DNA of 64,000 nucleotides from Stropharia rugosoannulata (taxonomy: Eukaryota; Basidiomycota; Agaricomycetes; Agaricales; Strophariaceae): NCBI GenBank assembly GCA_028532985.1, contig JANCIK010000006.1, positions 3,100,001 through 3,164,000 on the forward strand, read 5' to 3'. Positions within the stretch are counted from its first letter, which is position 1. Each line of letters opens with the position of its first letter. A program made the translations under genes and the position numbers. Shown piece by piece: positions 31,307-44,471 of the stretch. Under the pieces are notes generated by a model. The model was not told the DNA's origin, ran no database searches, and saw only the letters and a program-made list of their open reading frames with translations.

Positions 31307-34300
31307 ATGCCTACAGCTGCCTTGACTGCCAATAACCCTTACTGTTTGCCTGTGAACGTTAAACCTACACACTATGATATCATGGTCACAACTGACCTCA
31401 AAGAGTTGACATTTCACGGTTTGGTTAAGATCAAGTAAGTAGATCAATACATCGTTGATGTTTGGTCTGACCTCTTTCCAGCTTAGACGTGAACGAAGAT
31501 ACAGAAAAAATTGTACTTAATGCTGCTCATCTAGATCTTGGAAAACCGTGTGTTGAAGTGTGGAACATCCATAATAATCTGAACGTCTCGTCTCTTATAG
31601 GACGTTGTACTCATTCAACTCAGAAACAGTGCAAGAACAGTCTGTCATGATGAGAGATGATAGTGAAGAGCGAGTGATCTACGAATTGCCAAGAGTCTTA
31701 CCTAGGAATTCGAAAGCGCAGTTGTCTATTAGTTTTGCTGGGAAGCTTACTGGAAACAGGACAGGATACTACAGGTCATCTGTAGTGAAAGATGGCCAAG
31801 CAACATATTATTCTGTTACTCAGCTTGCGGTAAATTATTTACTTATACTGTCTCGAGACGTAGTGCTGATAACACAGCCTCGTTAGTCTACATACGCACG
31901 GCGAGCTTTCCCGTGCTGGGACGAGCCTCAACTGAAAGCCACCTTCGCCATCACAATGATTTCGCGCAAAGGCACCGTCAACCTGAGCAATATGCCAGTC
32001 ATCTCAGAAGAGTTGCTGGGCCCTGGCGCGAGTCCCTCATCTCCAAATTATCGGGATCAGTGGAAAGTCACGAAATTCGGCACAACGCCACCCATGTCAA
32101 CGTATATTGTCGCCTACGCCAATGGTGACTTCGAATATCTAGAAACTTCTGCAATCATGCCTCTAAGGGGGAACACCATACCCCTCCGTGTTTACGGTTA
32201 GTGCCTTGCTTCTCATCTGTGAGATATGCTAATTGTAGCCTCGTTAAGGCACTGCGGACATCATTCACCAGGCCCAGTTTGCTCTGGACGTTAAAGCTAC
32301 TGTTCTGCCATTATACGAGAAAATATTTGATATTGAATATCCTCTTCCGAAGCTAGACACGCTGGTTGTGAGCCAGCCAATTTGCTTACTTCGCATTTCG
32401 TTCTAACAAGTCTCAAGGTCAGCGATTTTGATCCAGGGGCCATGGAGAACTGGGGACTAATTACGGGAAGGTACACAGCTTTCTTGCTTGATCCTTCTCG
32501 CCAGGATCAAGCAGGCAAAATGCGAGTCGCGAGCGTACAAAGCCATGAGGTCGCACATATGTGGTAATTTGAGCGTCTTGTCTCCGGATAAAAGGCAATA
32601 GCTTATTTATTCTTCCTTCTTAAGGTTTGGTAACATTACCACGATGGAATGGTGGACTTACGTGTATTTGAACGAAGGTATGCCATACTACAATGAGAAT
32701 GTTGCAACTCATATAGACATGATTTCTAGGTTTCGCTACTCTCGTAGGTGCTGTAAAAGGGAGACGTATCAACCCTCTAACAACTCTGTCAATAGATGGG
32801 GGAAATCAATATCTTAGACAAGCGAGTCTTTTCTAGTCATGCTTTATGGTGGAACTAATTTAACATTGATCAGAGCTTTTCCTCAGTGGAAGGTTGACTC
32901 ACAGTTTATCACCCAACACTTCAGTACCGGATTGGCCCTGGATGCTAAGTTATCCTCTCACCCTGTAGAGGTAGACTGTCCAGATCCCAAGTACATCAAT
33001 GATGTCCGTTATCTTTTTTTACCCTAGTACTCGTTGCTAATATATATTACTGGTCTGCCAGGTGTTTGATAATTTGGCATACTACAAAGCAGCATCTGGT
33101 ACGTTGAATCTGACCCCGTTAGTCGCTATATTCGAGTATAAGCTGAGCCTACTGCCTATGCAGTGCTGCGCATGTTGTCCAACTACATCAGCGAAGAGAA
33201 GTTCCTCAAAGGAGTTTCACTTTATTTAAAGAATAAACTTTATGGAAGCAGTACTACACAGGACCTTTGGGACGGGATCAGCGCAGCAACGGGGATTGAC
33301 ATCGCAGCTCTCATGGATAGCTGGATAACAAAGACCGGATTTCCAATTCTTACAGTAACGGAACGGCCCGATGCTATTATTGTGCGGCAAGATCTGTTCC
33401 TGGACAGTGGCCCAGCAGCTCCCGGGGACAATGAAACAATTTGGTAGGATTCGACGATTATGGTGTCATGAGTAATGGGCTCACCTTCTTTACCGTTCAG
33501 GCAAATTCCATTGAAGATATTATCCACGAAGGACGGCAAATCGTCCATTGATGGAACAGCTCTGCTCACAGGCCGTGAAGCGGCAATTAGCATTGACACC
33601 AAGGAAGCTTTCAAGCTGAACGCCGGAACAACTGGCTTTTGTGAGTGCCTGTGGTTGTTTCTTTGCTGATTATTATTTTCTCTAAGAAAGTCACATACAG
33701 ATCGCGTACTTTACACTCCGGAACGTCTGTCCCGCATCGCGAGCGAGGCTGCCCAAGAGGACTCGATCTATTCTCTCGAAGACAGGATCGGCTTGATGCA
33801 GGACGTTTTTGCGTTGGCGCAGGCTGATTACATGGCACTAAGCAATGCACTATCGCTCGTGCTACAATGGAAGAATGAGCCGAAACGTGAGTGTATTTTC
33901 TTATGCCATATACCCCAGACACTTCCGAGCAAACTTAACGGTGTCTGTAGAACTCGTGTGGCGAGTCATTAGCAATAATCTAGCTTACCTACATTCCACT
34001 TGGTGGGAGAATCCTCACGTTGTGGCTCAGCTCGACATTCTCCGTAGAGTTGGTCCTTTCTTCGTTATTAAATCATTCCTTCCACTGACTTTTCTTCTAT
34101 AGGACCTATTTGTTCCCATAGTCAAGAAGCTTGGGTATGATTACTCGAACGCAGACTCAATGGACACCTCGTTCCTAAGGACTCTGGCCGTCGAGCAGGC
34201 CTCTGCCGCCGGTGATCAAGAGTATGTGAATCTGGATACTTAATGGACTCACTATTTTTCTGACAATTAATATAGCGTTATAACGGAGTTACGACGCCGA

Positions 34301-35226
34301 TTCAGTCTGTTTATCGAATCTGGTGATAATTCTTGCGTCCCTGCAGACTTGCAGCCTGCTATATTCACCGTTGTAAGTTTCCTTACGACATTGAAATGCA
34401 ACAAAGTGAGAGTTGATTATCATCCACAGGCCGTGAAATACGGCGGCCGCGAGGAATACGACGCGATGGTCAGAATCCATGATAATCCCAGCACGCCGTC
34501 ACAGAAATCAGCAGCTATGTAAGTCTATACACTGTATGAAAAATGACCACTCTGCGGTGCTAAATACCATGTTTCGGACAGTCTAGGAATAACGGCAACT
34601 CAAGATATAGCCCTCCTCGAACAAACCACACATTTTATCACGACGAATGCGAGGGATCAAGATATCGCCGATTTTTTTGCCGCACTGGGAACCAACTTCA
34701 AAGCTCGCCGACTGCTTACTCGGTATTTTATGGACAACTATGATATGGTATGCGCATCTCTGATCTTGCTGACTATGAACATAGTGAGGAGCAGACCGCT
34801 GACGTGATGATCTCCCTCAGTTTTACGAGAGGTTTGATGTGGGATACCACTTTTCTAAACTTCTAAAGGTGAGAAACATTTCTCTTCGGTGGTAATTAAT
34901 TTCCGCTTACGCTGAAGCCAGTTCTCCACAAATTATTACGCGCGCGAGGAGGACTACTCAATGGTGGAGACATTCTTCAAGGTCAGTCACTCCTAGCATG
35001 TTTTCCTTTAACTTACAATCGTTGCCAGGATAAGGACACATTCAAGTACAAAAATGAGCTGGCGCTCGGTCTGGAAGGTATTAGGATGCGAATCAATTAT
35101 TTGCAGGTGAGTCCACTCGCAGTCAGTGGGGCGTGTAAGTCATAATCACAATGTCTGCGTTCAAACAAGCGCTCGACTGATAACCTCGAAAAATGGTTAC
35201 ACGAGTACACATCTACTCAACATTAA
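31307..35226 (+). CDS. M1-family metallo-aminopeptidase (Aap1/puromycin-sensitive type)
   Basis: Roughly twenty short exons join in frame from MPTAALTANNPYCLPVNVKP (31307) to LHEYTSTQH (stop 35224-35226). Diagnostic motifs: ARRAFPCWDEP, VSDFDPGAMENWGLITGR (exopeptidase GAMEN), SHEVAHMWFGN (HExxH zinc motif) and YLNEGFATL (third zinc ligand Glu). The ERAP1-like C-terminal half follows (WQIPLKILSTKDG, YTPERLSRIASEA, LVWRVISNNLAYLHS). M1 enzymes remove N-terminal residues from peptides in the cytosol. No signal peptide is seen. An intron near 32820 appears to use a GC donor (AA|GCGAGT), which is needed to join GEINILDK to AFPQWKVD. All catalytic residues are present. A paralogue without the catalytic half lies at 50.3-52.8 kb. 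Confidence 0.9.
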
Positions 35227-35550
35227 CTACCATATATGTATAGCAGTCAAAGAAACCAATTCAGAGTGAAATCACGGCATTCACAACCCTTTCCCGGACA
35301 CCGGAACTTCGGTGCCCTCAAAACATATCTAAACAGGAGTTCACTAACAAAACTAAGTATAAATCATGCACAGATCGACAATAGTATGTACAAAACAAAC
35401 TCTCCCCCTCAAGCAGCAGAGCAAACAGAACGAAAGTCATAACAAGTAAAAAAGCAAACATCGTAAATCATGCACGCGTTTAAATGAGGTTTGATTTAAT
35501 CATATGCGGGTCCCCAATACTTGACCCAGTGAGTGGAACAGTCATCCTTA
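35227..35550. other. Intergenic, convergent 3' regions
   Basis: About 320 bp between the stop codons of the aminopeptidase and transporter genes. It holds both 3' untranslated regions; nothing else is seen. Confidence 0.5.
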
Positions 35551-37410
35551 CTAGATGCTGTCCGATACAAGTGGGGGCTGTTGGTGGTGACCTTGCTCTT
35601 CGTCTGCCGACGTATGATTGTCGCCTCCCCGCTTTCGGTTGACGTAGGAAGGTGCTTTGGGATCAAGAATACCTTGCTCTTCCGCTGTGCAAGATGTAAG
35701 TAGCAGTAAAATGAACATCTGATAGCACACATACGTGTGGAGTGCCAGAAGTAAGTCACAAGTCCGCCGAGGATGATCACGAAAGCGATGAAGTAGAGCC
35801 AGTAGGGGCGATAGTGCTATGATATGATAATGCGGGGTGAGCTTTAGCTAAAAGTCGTGAATGCAATGAGACGCACGTAAAGGAACAGGCCTGACAGAAA
35901 TAGGATGATGAGTTAACGTATGCGGAAAGTGACACAAAATCGTACTCACCGAAGAGAAGTCCGTAGAAGTCGCTGGAGAGAAGACTGAGGTTGAAATAGG
36001 CGGATGAGGCCATGCGGTACAGCAAGGGAGCAACCGTGTAAAGAATAACCATAGCTAAATTTATCTTTCAGCATTACTAAACGGGAGACTGAGAGGCGAG
36101 GACATACCAGAAGTGTATGCCATCAACAGACCAACTGCAACAAAAAAAAGTCGGTGAATGCTCCAATTGGCGACAATAGGAAAGTACTTACTGATATCTC
36201 CGGTCCATGGCACTTCGCGCATTTGGCGCCATTCGAGGCCCGATGATTGGATGCCGTTGATGATGAAACCCCACATTCCCAGTTGCCCTACGACCTGGGT
36301 GTCAAGTCAGAGAGCGTCCATGCCTGGAAGGGAAAATAAGGCTGACCTCGTACAACGGGCGCTTCCTAACCAAGTATTCTTCCGTGGCATTTGCTAATTA
36401 CATTCAATCAGTAGCAGTTCCAAACAATGGCTTTGAATCCTTACTGAAGCCGTAGAGAGTCGCCCCTGCAATCATGAACCCGTCTCCTTTTCCTTTAGCG
36501 ATGGCTTCCCATCCCTTCTGGGTCAGCTCATCGGAAGCCACAAGGAGCCCAAGGCCTGCAATACATATAAAGACGCCTAACAGTTGGGTCCAGTGGTAAC
36601 GCGTGCGCATATACACCCATGAGAAGAACAGGCAAACGGGAATAGCCCATCTTCATCCAATATGTTAACAGATTGTTAATCCAGTAGTGAATAATAACTT
36701 ACGCATCGAGCAACATGCAAGAGAGAAGGTCGGTATATTGGTACGCCTAATAATCATACATCGTAAGTACTGAATGCTTGCAGTAAACGATCTAGTTACT
36801 TGCCTTGACCACCAAGAAGTTTCCTTCAACGTCTGATGCGGCAAGGATGATATCTGGACTTGATATTAATAACATGAACGTCGTTTCTGCTGAATATATG
36901 CGCACATTTCCACCCATCGCGATAGATAACGTTAAGCCATCCTTTAAAGCCGTCTACGTTCATAAGTCAGGTTCACAATTATAGTCGCGCAAGCCCTGTC
37001 ATGCGTACATTGGTATATTGTATATGGTGTATACACGAGGAACAGTGTGAAATATCTATTGGTGAATAGACGAGTGAGCTATCCACATGCACCAGTTTAA
37101 AAATAAGCACGTACAAGAAGATTCCTTGGGTGGTTGACAGAGTCCATCCTCGCGTAACAAGCTCTGTCGTCGTAACATTCGTACATGTTATGCAAAGCGA
37201 CACAACCTGTCCTGCCAGCAGCGCCATGACGAAAGGCCTGGTCCAGACGCTCCTCCACCGCGCGGCGAAACTGTCCGCAAATGCCTTGGGCGACGAATAT
37301 ACGATGGCGGGGCGGGCCTTCGGGTTCAGCGCCTCGGAGCTCTCGTGGTCGATGCTGCCTTGGCCATCCTGCTTCAAGTCCTGATCATTGTCATCGTGAA
37401 CGGTGGACAT
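35551..37410 (-). CDS. SLC35F-type (DUF914) multi-pass transporter
   Basis: About ten small exons run from MSTVHDDNDQDLKQDGQG (37410) to QQPPLVSDSI (stop 35551-35553). After a charged cytosolic N-terminus come ~10 hydrophobic helices: PFVMALLAGQVVSLCITCTN, HWTQLLGVFICIAGLGLLVA, KGDGFMIAGATLYGF, LGMWGFIINGIQSS, VILYTVAPLLYRMASSAYFN and FVIILGGLVTYFWHSTPEEQ. The DGFMI.GATLYG and GxWGxIINGIQ segments match the SLC35F1/F2/F6 branch of the drug/metabolite transporter superfamily. Members are membrane transporters, and the substrate of the fungal branch is not established. The tail is hydrophilic and His/Glu-rich. The last intron splits the codon after WHST. Spacing and neighbours give no clue to the substrate. 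Confidence 0.85.
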
Positions 37411-40398
37411 CGTTGCAAGTCTCGATTACGCAGGCAGCCTGCGGGAAAACATCGGTGAGCCGCGTATGAACGATAATTGTGGGGATCGGGGGCGGGCGCA
37501 CTCACTGCAAACACACCAAGGCGGGCGGATGGTGGTGGTCGAAGGAAAGGCGGGGAAGGGGACGGGTGGGCTTTGTATTCACAAGAGTTACATAAGATCT
37601 TGGAGAAGCCCAAGCGGCGTTCTCTGTATGCGCGGTGCCCATTGAGCCCAGGACGTCAGAAGCAAATTTCAATTCTCCTTTTCGGGAGTGATCTCCGGAT
37701 CATCAGTCGGTCCGGCCTGCTGCACTTCCGCCCGTTGGCTTCCTCCATTGGCTCTGCTCCTGCCCAGTCCTGCCATGTTTTCTGTGTTTAAATAAGGCAG
37801 GTGCCTGTGGGGCATATGTATAATAGCTCTGAGAGAGCTGGCTCTCCCCATTTCGTCATGGTCAAAACCTTGACCCCTTTGTGGATTCGCCGTAAATAAG
37901 TTGTCAGGCATGTCATCGGCATATGCAGGGCATGTGCATCAAGTGAGTATCACAAGGCCATCCGGTAGCTAGTTGGAGTTTTGGATTTGTGGCATCGCCA
38001 CTAGAAAATATGATGAGTTGCTGCGATAACAACTTAGACGCCACATGCCTTATTTGTTGAGTAGAAGTCAAAAATAGGGAAGATAACGAGTCAAACTACG
38101 CAGGAATATGGCTTCAGAGAAACAGTGGAATGCTAGAGTATATAGTGCAAGTATGTCAGGAGATTGTGGTTGAAGCAAACCCGTAGTTGTGAACCTGCAA
38201 ACATGTTTGGACCAAAGACTCTGCCGTACATTTCCTATTGCAGCGGAAGTCCAGGAACAGATATGCAAATTGAATAGCTTTTCTACTTGTAAATAATAGC
38301 TTCAAGGCACGATACACAACTGTAAAGGTCCACACAGGTACGCCCGGACAAATCAGGCAAGGAAAGGACAAGTTCAAAACCGACGTGCCAGAACCAATGA
38401 TTCAAGGGGACAAACTAGTCCCAAAATATGCTGTTGTAATCTCCTCAACATAATCCTATCAGGTGTACCTTTACTAAGTTCAACTTTTTCTTTTTCATTT
38501 AAATTGAATGGAAGTCCCACATAGCACTGACAAGTGGCAAATCTGATTCCTTATGGATGAGTAAAAGGCTGCAGACCATTTACGTCCACCATTTAGAAAA
38601 TAATCAAGCTACACATTCTTAAATACATTTATGATTCATGAGTCCAAAGGAGGGACGTATGCATGCAGTCACATTGTACTGGGCGCCAATAATAAGCGCC
38701 CTCGTAGCTAGTCACTAGTCACTAGTCAACCTTCGATCATGAACCTCTGCGAATCTACATAGTCTAATCAAGTTCGTGATCCAAGATTGCCAAGCCATCA
38801 GTTTCATTTACAACAAGCCAAGGACCGGCGGTGCTTAAGTATGTACAAGCTTCGGACTTGCATGATACTTACACGAAAATACGTCTATAACACGAGCATT
38901 TCCTTAAGATAATAAGGTATGAATATGGAGTGTGTGCGGATAACCTTCATCGTAATGTCATGATCAGAGGATACAGTTATAGACCTATGAGGCGTTTATG
39001 AGATTCTGATCTGCATAGCAGAAGCCCCGATAAGTGACAGGCAGAATGGCATGACTTCGTTGATTGCAAATCATTAAGTACTTAAGTGCTAAGTGCTTCT
39101 GGTGACTTACTATGTTTTTTGCGGAACGGCTTGAAGACTTTTACTCACATTTAAACATGAATATTTCCTGAAGAAGTAAGTTGATTGCCTTTTCCGGCAC
39201 CAAGCGTGATGGTACTTGGCTCACGAATCATGATATATTGATAGATTCGGCATTTACGCGCGTATAAACGGCTCTGATAAGTAGTATCCTTTTAAATTCT
39301 GATTGCAACAGGCGGGTCAGTGACCAGACTTCTTAACCCTTCTCACTCTTATGTATGTATATGTATGGATATCAACCGTCCTGTAGTAACTACTGCCAAC
39401 CCTTAACTCAATTACGCGGCTGGTGCGCACGCCTGTTGTCATATCCCTTGTCGAAGCTCTAGTGTCGCACATACTATGCAATGATTATGACTTCATGAGA
39501 TGGACTGCGCTGAATAGTAGTAGGGCATACATCAGAAATATGGGTCATTGACTAGTACATCAATATTTTCCCGTGTTTTTTGATCTTCCTGCTCCCACTA
39601 TTTTTTGAGATCTTTCGACATTAGATATTTAGCCAATCACAAGCTGACAGACACATGAGCGTGCACATCGAAGAATATTTAGCGCTCCGAGCACTGGCGT
39701 GCCTGGACTAGTATAAAGTCATCGTTACTATGGCACGCACATAGCGCTGTGGTGTACTGGGAGCTAGGTCGTTACGGATTGTACCCGTACGTTACGGCAC
39801 GACTTGAACTTCTCATGATATTGCAAATTGCGGTCAATTACTAAAATAGTAGCACTCGATGCAGTGTGGACTGGCTACTTCTTGTTCGCAATTTGACCCT
39901 GTAATTAAACCGGCCTCATGGTATGATAAATCACCTCCGAGGAGGTAGTAGGAGGTAGTCTTACCTCGTCTGCCCGTAGTAGAGTACATATCATATGGCA
40001 TAGTAGGCAGTCCGCGTTTGGTTCCTGAGCCTGATCATTGCATCACTGATAGCAGGAGCGGCCTAAAAAAAAAAGCAGGTTTCAGTTACTCTTGCACCCA
40101 TTAGCCTAAAGTCAATCGATCAAGCACTTTGATATAGCCAGCGAAGCAACTCGAGGAGGAAATTTGACCTCAATGTTTATCCCTAGCCCTGACTACATAG
40201 TACAAAGCCACAAATTTTCATGGGAAATTCAAGCCAAGGGAAGGGCACGCAGGATCACGTCCGTATCTGCTAAGATTGCCGGTGCAGTGCTAGCGTCGTT
40301 TACTCCCCGGGGCTACGCAGGACTAAGGTCCCTTTTGCTTATAACTAGGGGTTTTTGTGCTCAGCCGCCCATTTTGCCCTCTTTATGCTCTCCATTCC
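37411..40398. other. 3-kb intergenic region
   Basis: No supported gene. A short minus-strand frame at 37669-37776 (MAGLGRSRANGGSQR...) sits just downstream of a TATA-like ttatttaaac and could be a tiny gene, but it has no recognisable domain. From ~38.0 to 40.1 kb the sequence is AT-rich, without open frames or clear repeats. I found no tRNA-like fold by eye. Confidence 0.45.
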
Positions 40399-41697
40399 AT
40401 GTCCGATGCCAATGCTACGCTGAGCCTTCCCAACGCCGACACCCCACTTGCATTCCTGCCGCCGACGCTCGCGTTCGAAACCTCCACCGCAGTCTACGTG
40501 TTGGCTGCATCCGTTGGCGTCAGTGTTGAAGACTTGGCATTGAGGATTTCTTCCGTCTCTGACGCTATTTCTCATAGGTCCTCGTGTGGGATGTACTGGA
40601 TAACATCCCGGATGAATTCACTCTGCTGTTCAAGCGCAAAATCACGCTGAGCACTATTGCGTATTTCGGATCCCGGTATGCCATCGTGTACTTATCTTTA
40701 GCTGGTTGATCGTCCCTGATAAACTCGATTTTTTCTCCTCACAGCATCGGGTCATTAGGGTACACAATAGGATCCGCCGTATTTCAAAGTAAGACGCTCT
40801 GGTTCTCCAGCCATAGGGCTAAAACTGACCTATTAGTACGAACGCTAGCCGCACCACTTGGCCACTGCGAGGCGGGCGAGACCATCCCAGATGTTTTCTA
40901 TCCCATTTCACTGAGCTGCAGCGCTCTGCTTTTCTTCATTCGTGTTCGCGCAGTCTATAACAACAGCCGCTGCGTAACGGTGGCCTTCTTCATCCTGTGG
41001 CTTGGCGTTGTGGGGTGCACATCACTCATTCCGATCACTGTGCGTGGCGCGCACGTTGGTGAAACGGCGTACTGCCAAGACGCGTCCGTGCCGCGTTTCG
41101 CTTACGTTGCACTTCTCGCGCCCTTGGTTTACGACACGCTCGTCTTTTTCGCCATGTTATGGTGCACAGCTCACCATGCGCACGTTGAGCTAGATAACCT
41201 GCGCGATGGATTCAGAGTTGTTGTACTGAAGCGCTACCTCCCTGCCTTTACGAAATATGTCATGATTGACAACCAAAAATATTACTTGTAAGTCTATATC
41301 TATTTTGATGGCACCGCTTGTCTTTAATTCATGTCCAACTTCCATCTCCAGCGTTGTTCTTGTGTCTAACATCGTCACTGTAGTATTGGCGTTTGATTCA
41401 TCTATCCCGACACCTATGAGATCCATGGCGTCCGCTCCGAACATAGTTTTGACTAATGTTATGGCCTGCCGGATCTACCGCAATATCAAATGCGGATCAT
41501 TGGACATATTAAGCGGCCTCACTCACGCATCTGGAAGGAGACCAATCTCGCCTGTGGCTTTTGGCCAGATGTCTCCTGCCTCTTCAGACCAGACGGAAAA
41601 TGAGAATATTGAGATGACTACCCTGAATACGCCATCGTCACCCCCACTGTCAAAGCGCCGAGACATAGAGTCAGGCCTCGACATCACAGAATCATAA
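40399..41697 (+). CDS. Seven-helix integral membrane protein, basidiomycete family (copy 1)
   Basis: Five exons from MSDANATLSLPNADTPLAFL to SGLDITES. Exon 1 ends VYVLAASVG and joins VLVWDVLDNIPDEFTLLF, then RIGSLGYTIGSAVFQ, the extracellular APLGHCEAGETI, SCSALLFFIRVRAVYN, AFFILWLGVVGCTSLIPIT, VALLAPLVYDTLVFFAML, VVLVSNIVTVVLAFDSSIP and ASAPNIVLTNVMACRIYRN. The hydrophobic pattern gives about seven transmembrane helices with a short hydrophilic N-terminus and a Ser/Thr-rich cytosolic tail, similar in outline to receptor-like proteins. The family is common in mushrooms and has no known function. It is a paralogue of the gene at 43120, with the same intron positions and the same DTPLAFL N-terminus, so they arose by tandem duplication. 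Confidence 0.8.
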
Positions 41698-43119
41698 TTC
41701 CTATGATTGTCAGCACTTTAAGGCCTTGAGGCCTGAGGATGGCTTACTACCTGACTGCACCTGACATCTCCCTAAAATCCGTGACTATCCATTGTCATCA
41801 TACCTTTTCCTCATCACATCTGCAGCCCTCCTGGAATGACACCAATAGTAACCTGCACCATAGTTACTTATACCTCTCGCACTGATCCGGTCATGTAGTA
41901 TTAGACATACAGCGTGCCTTTGCTCTACTTTGCTTTCTTTGCTTTCTGTTGCTTTTTATAATTATAGCCTGTACATATATATATACATCTGCATTCAATG
42001 ATGGAATTTCCCCTCGACTGGCATTAGCATGGAGCGTTAGAGCTTTGATTGACAACAAACTGTGCTGTTGACAGATGGGATCGGAGCAGACTTCTCTGCA
42101 TACGCCATAGATGAGCGCACTTAAGCGCACTTACAGCTTGTGTGAGCGCCTAACTGCACATATTTTTTCTAGGCGAATAACCGCAGACCCTTAGAGCGCT
42201 GAGAGTGAAAGTGCAATTAGCGCCGGCGCGGGATTAGTCGTTGAACATGAGCCTTGAACCAGGTAAAAGATAGTACCTTACTAGACGCAACATGTCTACC
42301 CTGGTCCTGGCTGACCTCTGAGTCACAGACGTGAAACGAGATGAAGCCGCCGCTCTTCTTCGTAGTATATCGTCCAGTTATTTTAGAGCATCCTGTGCAT
42401 GCCACGGGTATTTGTATCCTTCCGTTGTTTTATCTCTTCTGACGATCTTAAAATGATCGGGCACACCCCGGAGACGACTGGCATATTACTTGTTCATGTT
42501 AATACTACCACGATATCAATTGCTGGTTGTGACCTCCTTGCTATTGAGGTGCAACATACTTGGTTCTGAATACCGCCGAGATGTGACTGCGAAAAACGAC
42601 TTCTAGTATATATGTACCACCTCTCACATCTTCACCGGAGGTCAAGTACGACAGTCGGGACCGTGATACAGCAGTGCTTGAATTAGACACCTGGGAAAAT
42701 CCATATTTATCGTGCGCTTCTACTATGTCAATCGCACACACAGTCGCGCACAGCGGAGTGGAAGGCATGGAGTCTGGATCAATCAACTTTGATAGAAGCT
42801 CGGACGTCATTCTTCAACCCGTTTTATGCTTATATTATTAGATAGTATCTATACTGTATTAATTCCAATGTATCACGATGTGACATATCATATGCCCTCG
42901 TTTTTGACAGGTACTGAACTCAGTTTGTCTAGACGACGGGTAAGAATAAATGGTAACAGAAGGCTGTATGATCATCAGGTACAGATAACATAGGAGCGAA
43001 TTGGACGCACATAGATGCAAAGAGCTGTCCCTCTGCGGCGGGCATCAAACACTGTCGCTGCGAATAATCTTCATCATTTATAAGAGAGAACTCAAGACGG
43101 ACCTTCAGGAGCTGTCTCA
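41698..43119. other. Intergenic between the two membrane-protein paralogues
   Basis: Contains 3' and 5' regions of the duplicated pair. A weak minus-strand gene candidate lies at 42217-42810 and is listed separately. An interrupted TA repeat (tatatatata-like) occurs near 41975. Confidence 0.4.
42217..42810 (-). CDS. Possible small hypothetical gene, weakly supported
   Basis: Two minus-strand pieces could be exons of one gene: MTSELLSKLIDPDSMPSTPL ... (start 42810) and a downstream piece with VACTGCSKITGRYTTKKSGG followed by FISFHVCDSE. The C-x-x-C...H-x-C spacing of the second piece looks like a small metal site and the codon pattern is plausible. I could not find a splice that joins the pieces convincingly, so the gene may not be real. 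Confidence 0.22.
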
Positions 43120-44471
43120 ATGGCTGCCCCCAATGCAACCGCACAGCCGCCGCTTCTCAATCCAGACACTCCTCTGGCATTTTTGACTCCGGAGCAAGCA
43201 TACCAAACCTCGGTCTCTACTTACGTGCTCGCAGGATCGTTGGGGGTAAGTAGTAAATAATTAACATGACGTATTATTCAATGGCTACAACTTGTTATTA
43301 CTCACCAGGTCTTGTTATGGGATGTTCTCGATAACATAACAGACGATTTCAAAGTTGTCTTCACTGGTCGCTTTACTTTGGCTACGCTTGCTTTTATTGG
43401 ATCAAGGTAACAGTGAATACACTTAATACACTTTTGCGGGGGCTAAAGGAACTTACAGGCTTGGGTCGTTAGGCTATGTGATAGCTTCTAATATTTTCGA
43501 AAGTGAGTTCTGTTCTCAGGGGAAAATACGTCACAATTTTTAACACCGATATTTCCTAGCTGCACCCACCGGGAACTGTGTCCACTTCGAAACTATCTGC
43601 GACGCATTCTATCCAATTTCTTTGGGGTGCAGTGCACTTCTATTTTTCTTCCGCCTCCGTGCCATTTACAATCGTGACCGACTCGTCGTTGCCTTTTTCT
43701 TCATTCTCTGGTGCGGGCTCCTGACGTGTACTATTTTTATTCCTGCCGGAATTCTGGGCGGTTATATAGGGACGACGAACTACTGCGTGGACGAAGACGT
43801 ACCGAACTCTGCCTACGCGGCGATCATTGCCCCCTTGGTGCATGACACATTAGTTTTCATCGCGATATCCTGGCGCCTAGTACAGAATGCACGCGTCGAA
43901 GGAGGGCTGAAAGACAATCTGCAAGTCGCCTTGTACGGAAAATATCTGCCCGCTTTTAGTCGAGGCTTACTGCTAGATGGCCAGAAATATTATCTGTGAG
44001 CGTTAGCATTTTATTTTAGCATGAGATCAGCACTAAATCCCGTCCAGAATCACCCTGATATCCAACTTGGTCACGGTGATCATGACATTCGATACATCTG
44101 TCCCTATCCCCATGCGGTCAATGTGTGCCACTCCAAATATTGTACTTACCAGCATCATGGCGTGTCGAGTGTATAGGCGTACCAAGGCAGGCTTTTTCCG
44201 TGAAGCTGAGATATCGACCACTGCTTTATCTGAAAAGCATCGCAAACCCGACATCCCGGTTGCAATCTATCCGTCAAGATCGAAAGTCACATCTGATCGG
44301 CCGTACCATGTCGATATCGAGCTTCCTACTCGCAGCCATTCCCATCCAAGTGATACTATGACCAGTTCATATGAAGGGACCTTGTCAAGAGAGCCAATTC
44401 AAGTCCAATCCAAGGGCCACACCAAGGTCCTATCCTCCTCGTTCATAAATCTTGAGAAAGATACCATGTAA
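43120..44471 (+). CDS. Seven-helix integral membrane protein, basidiomycete family (copy 2)
   Basis: Five exons from MAAPNATAQPPLLNPDTPLA to SSSFINLEKDTM (stop 44469-44471). Helices: TYVLAGSLGVLLWDVLDNIT, TLATLAFIGSRLGSLGYVIA, GCSALLFFFRLRAIYNRD, VVAFFFILWCGLLTCTIFI, YAAIIAPLVHDTLVFIAIS, LISNLVTVIMTFDTS and CATPNIVLTSIMACRVYRR. The loop APTGNCVHFETICDAFYPIS carries cysteines that could form a disulfide. The tail is longer than in copy 1 and rich in Ser/Arg, so phosphorylation is possible. Function is unknown. Divergence from copy 1 is substantial, so the duplication is not recent. Frame is intact throughout. Confidence 0.82.

Noticed and set aside
37669..37911. Small minus-strand frame near a TATA-like sequence
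   Set aside because: Only ~35 codons after its best ATG, no homology recognised and no downstream exon in frame; noted in the intergenic entry only.
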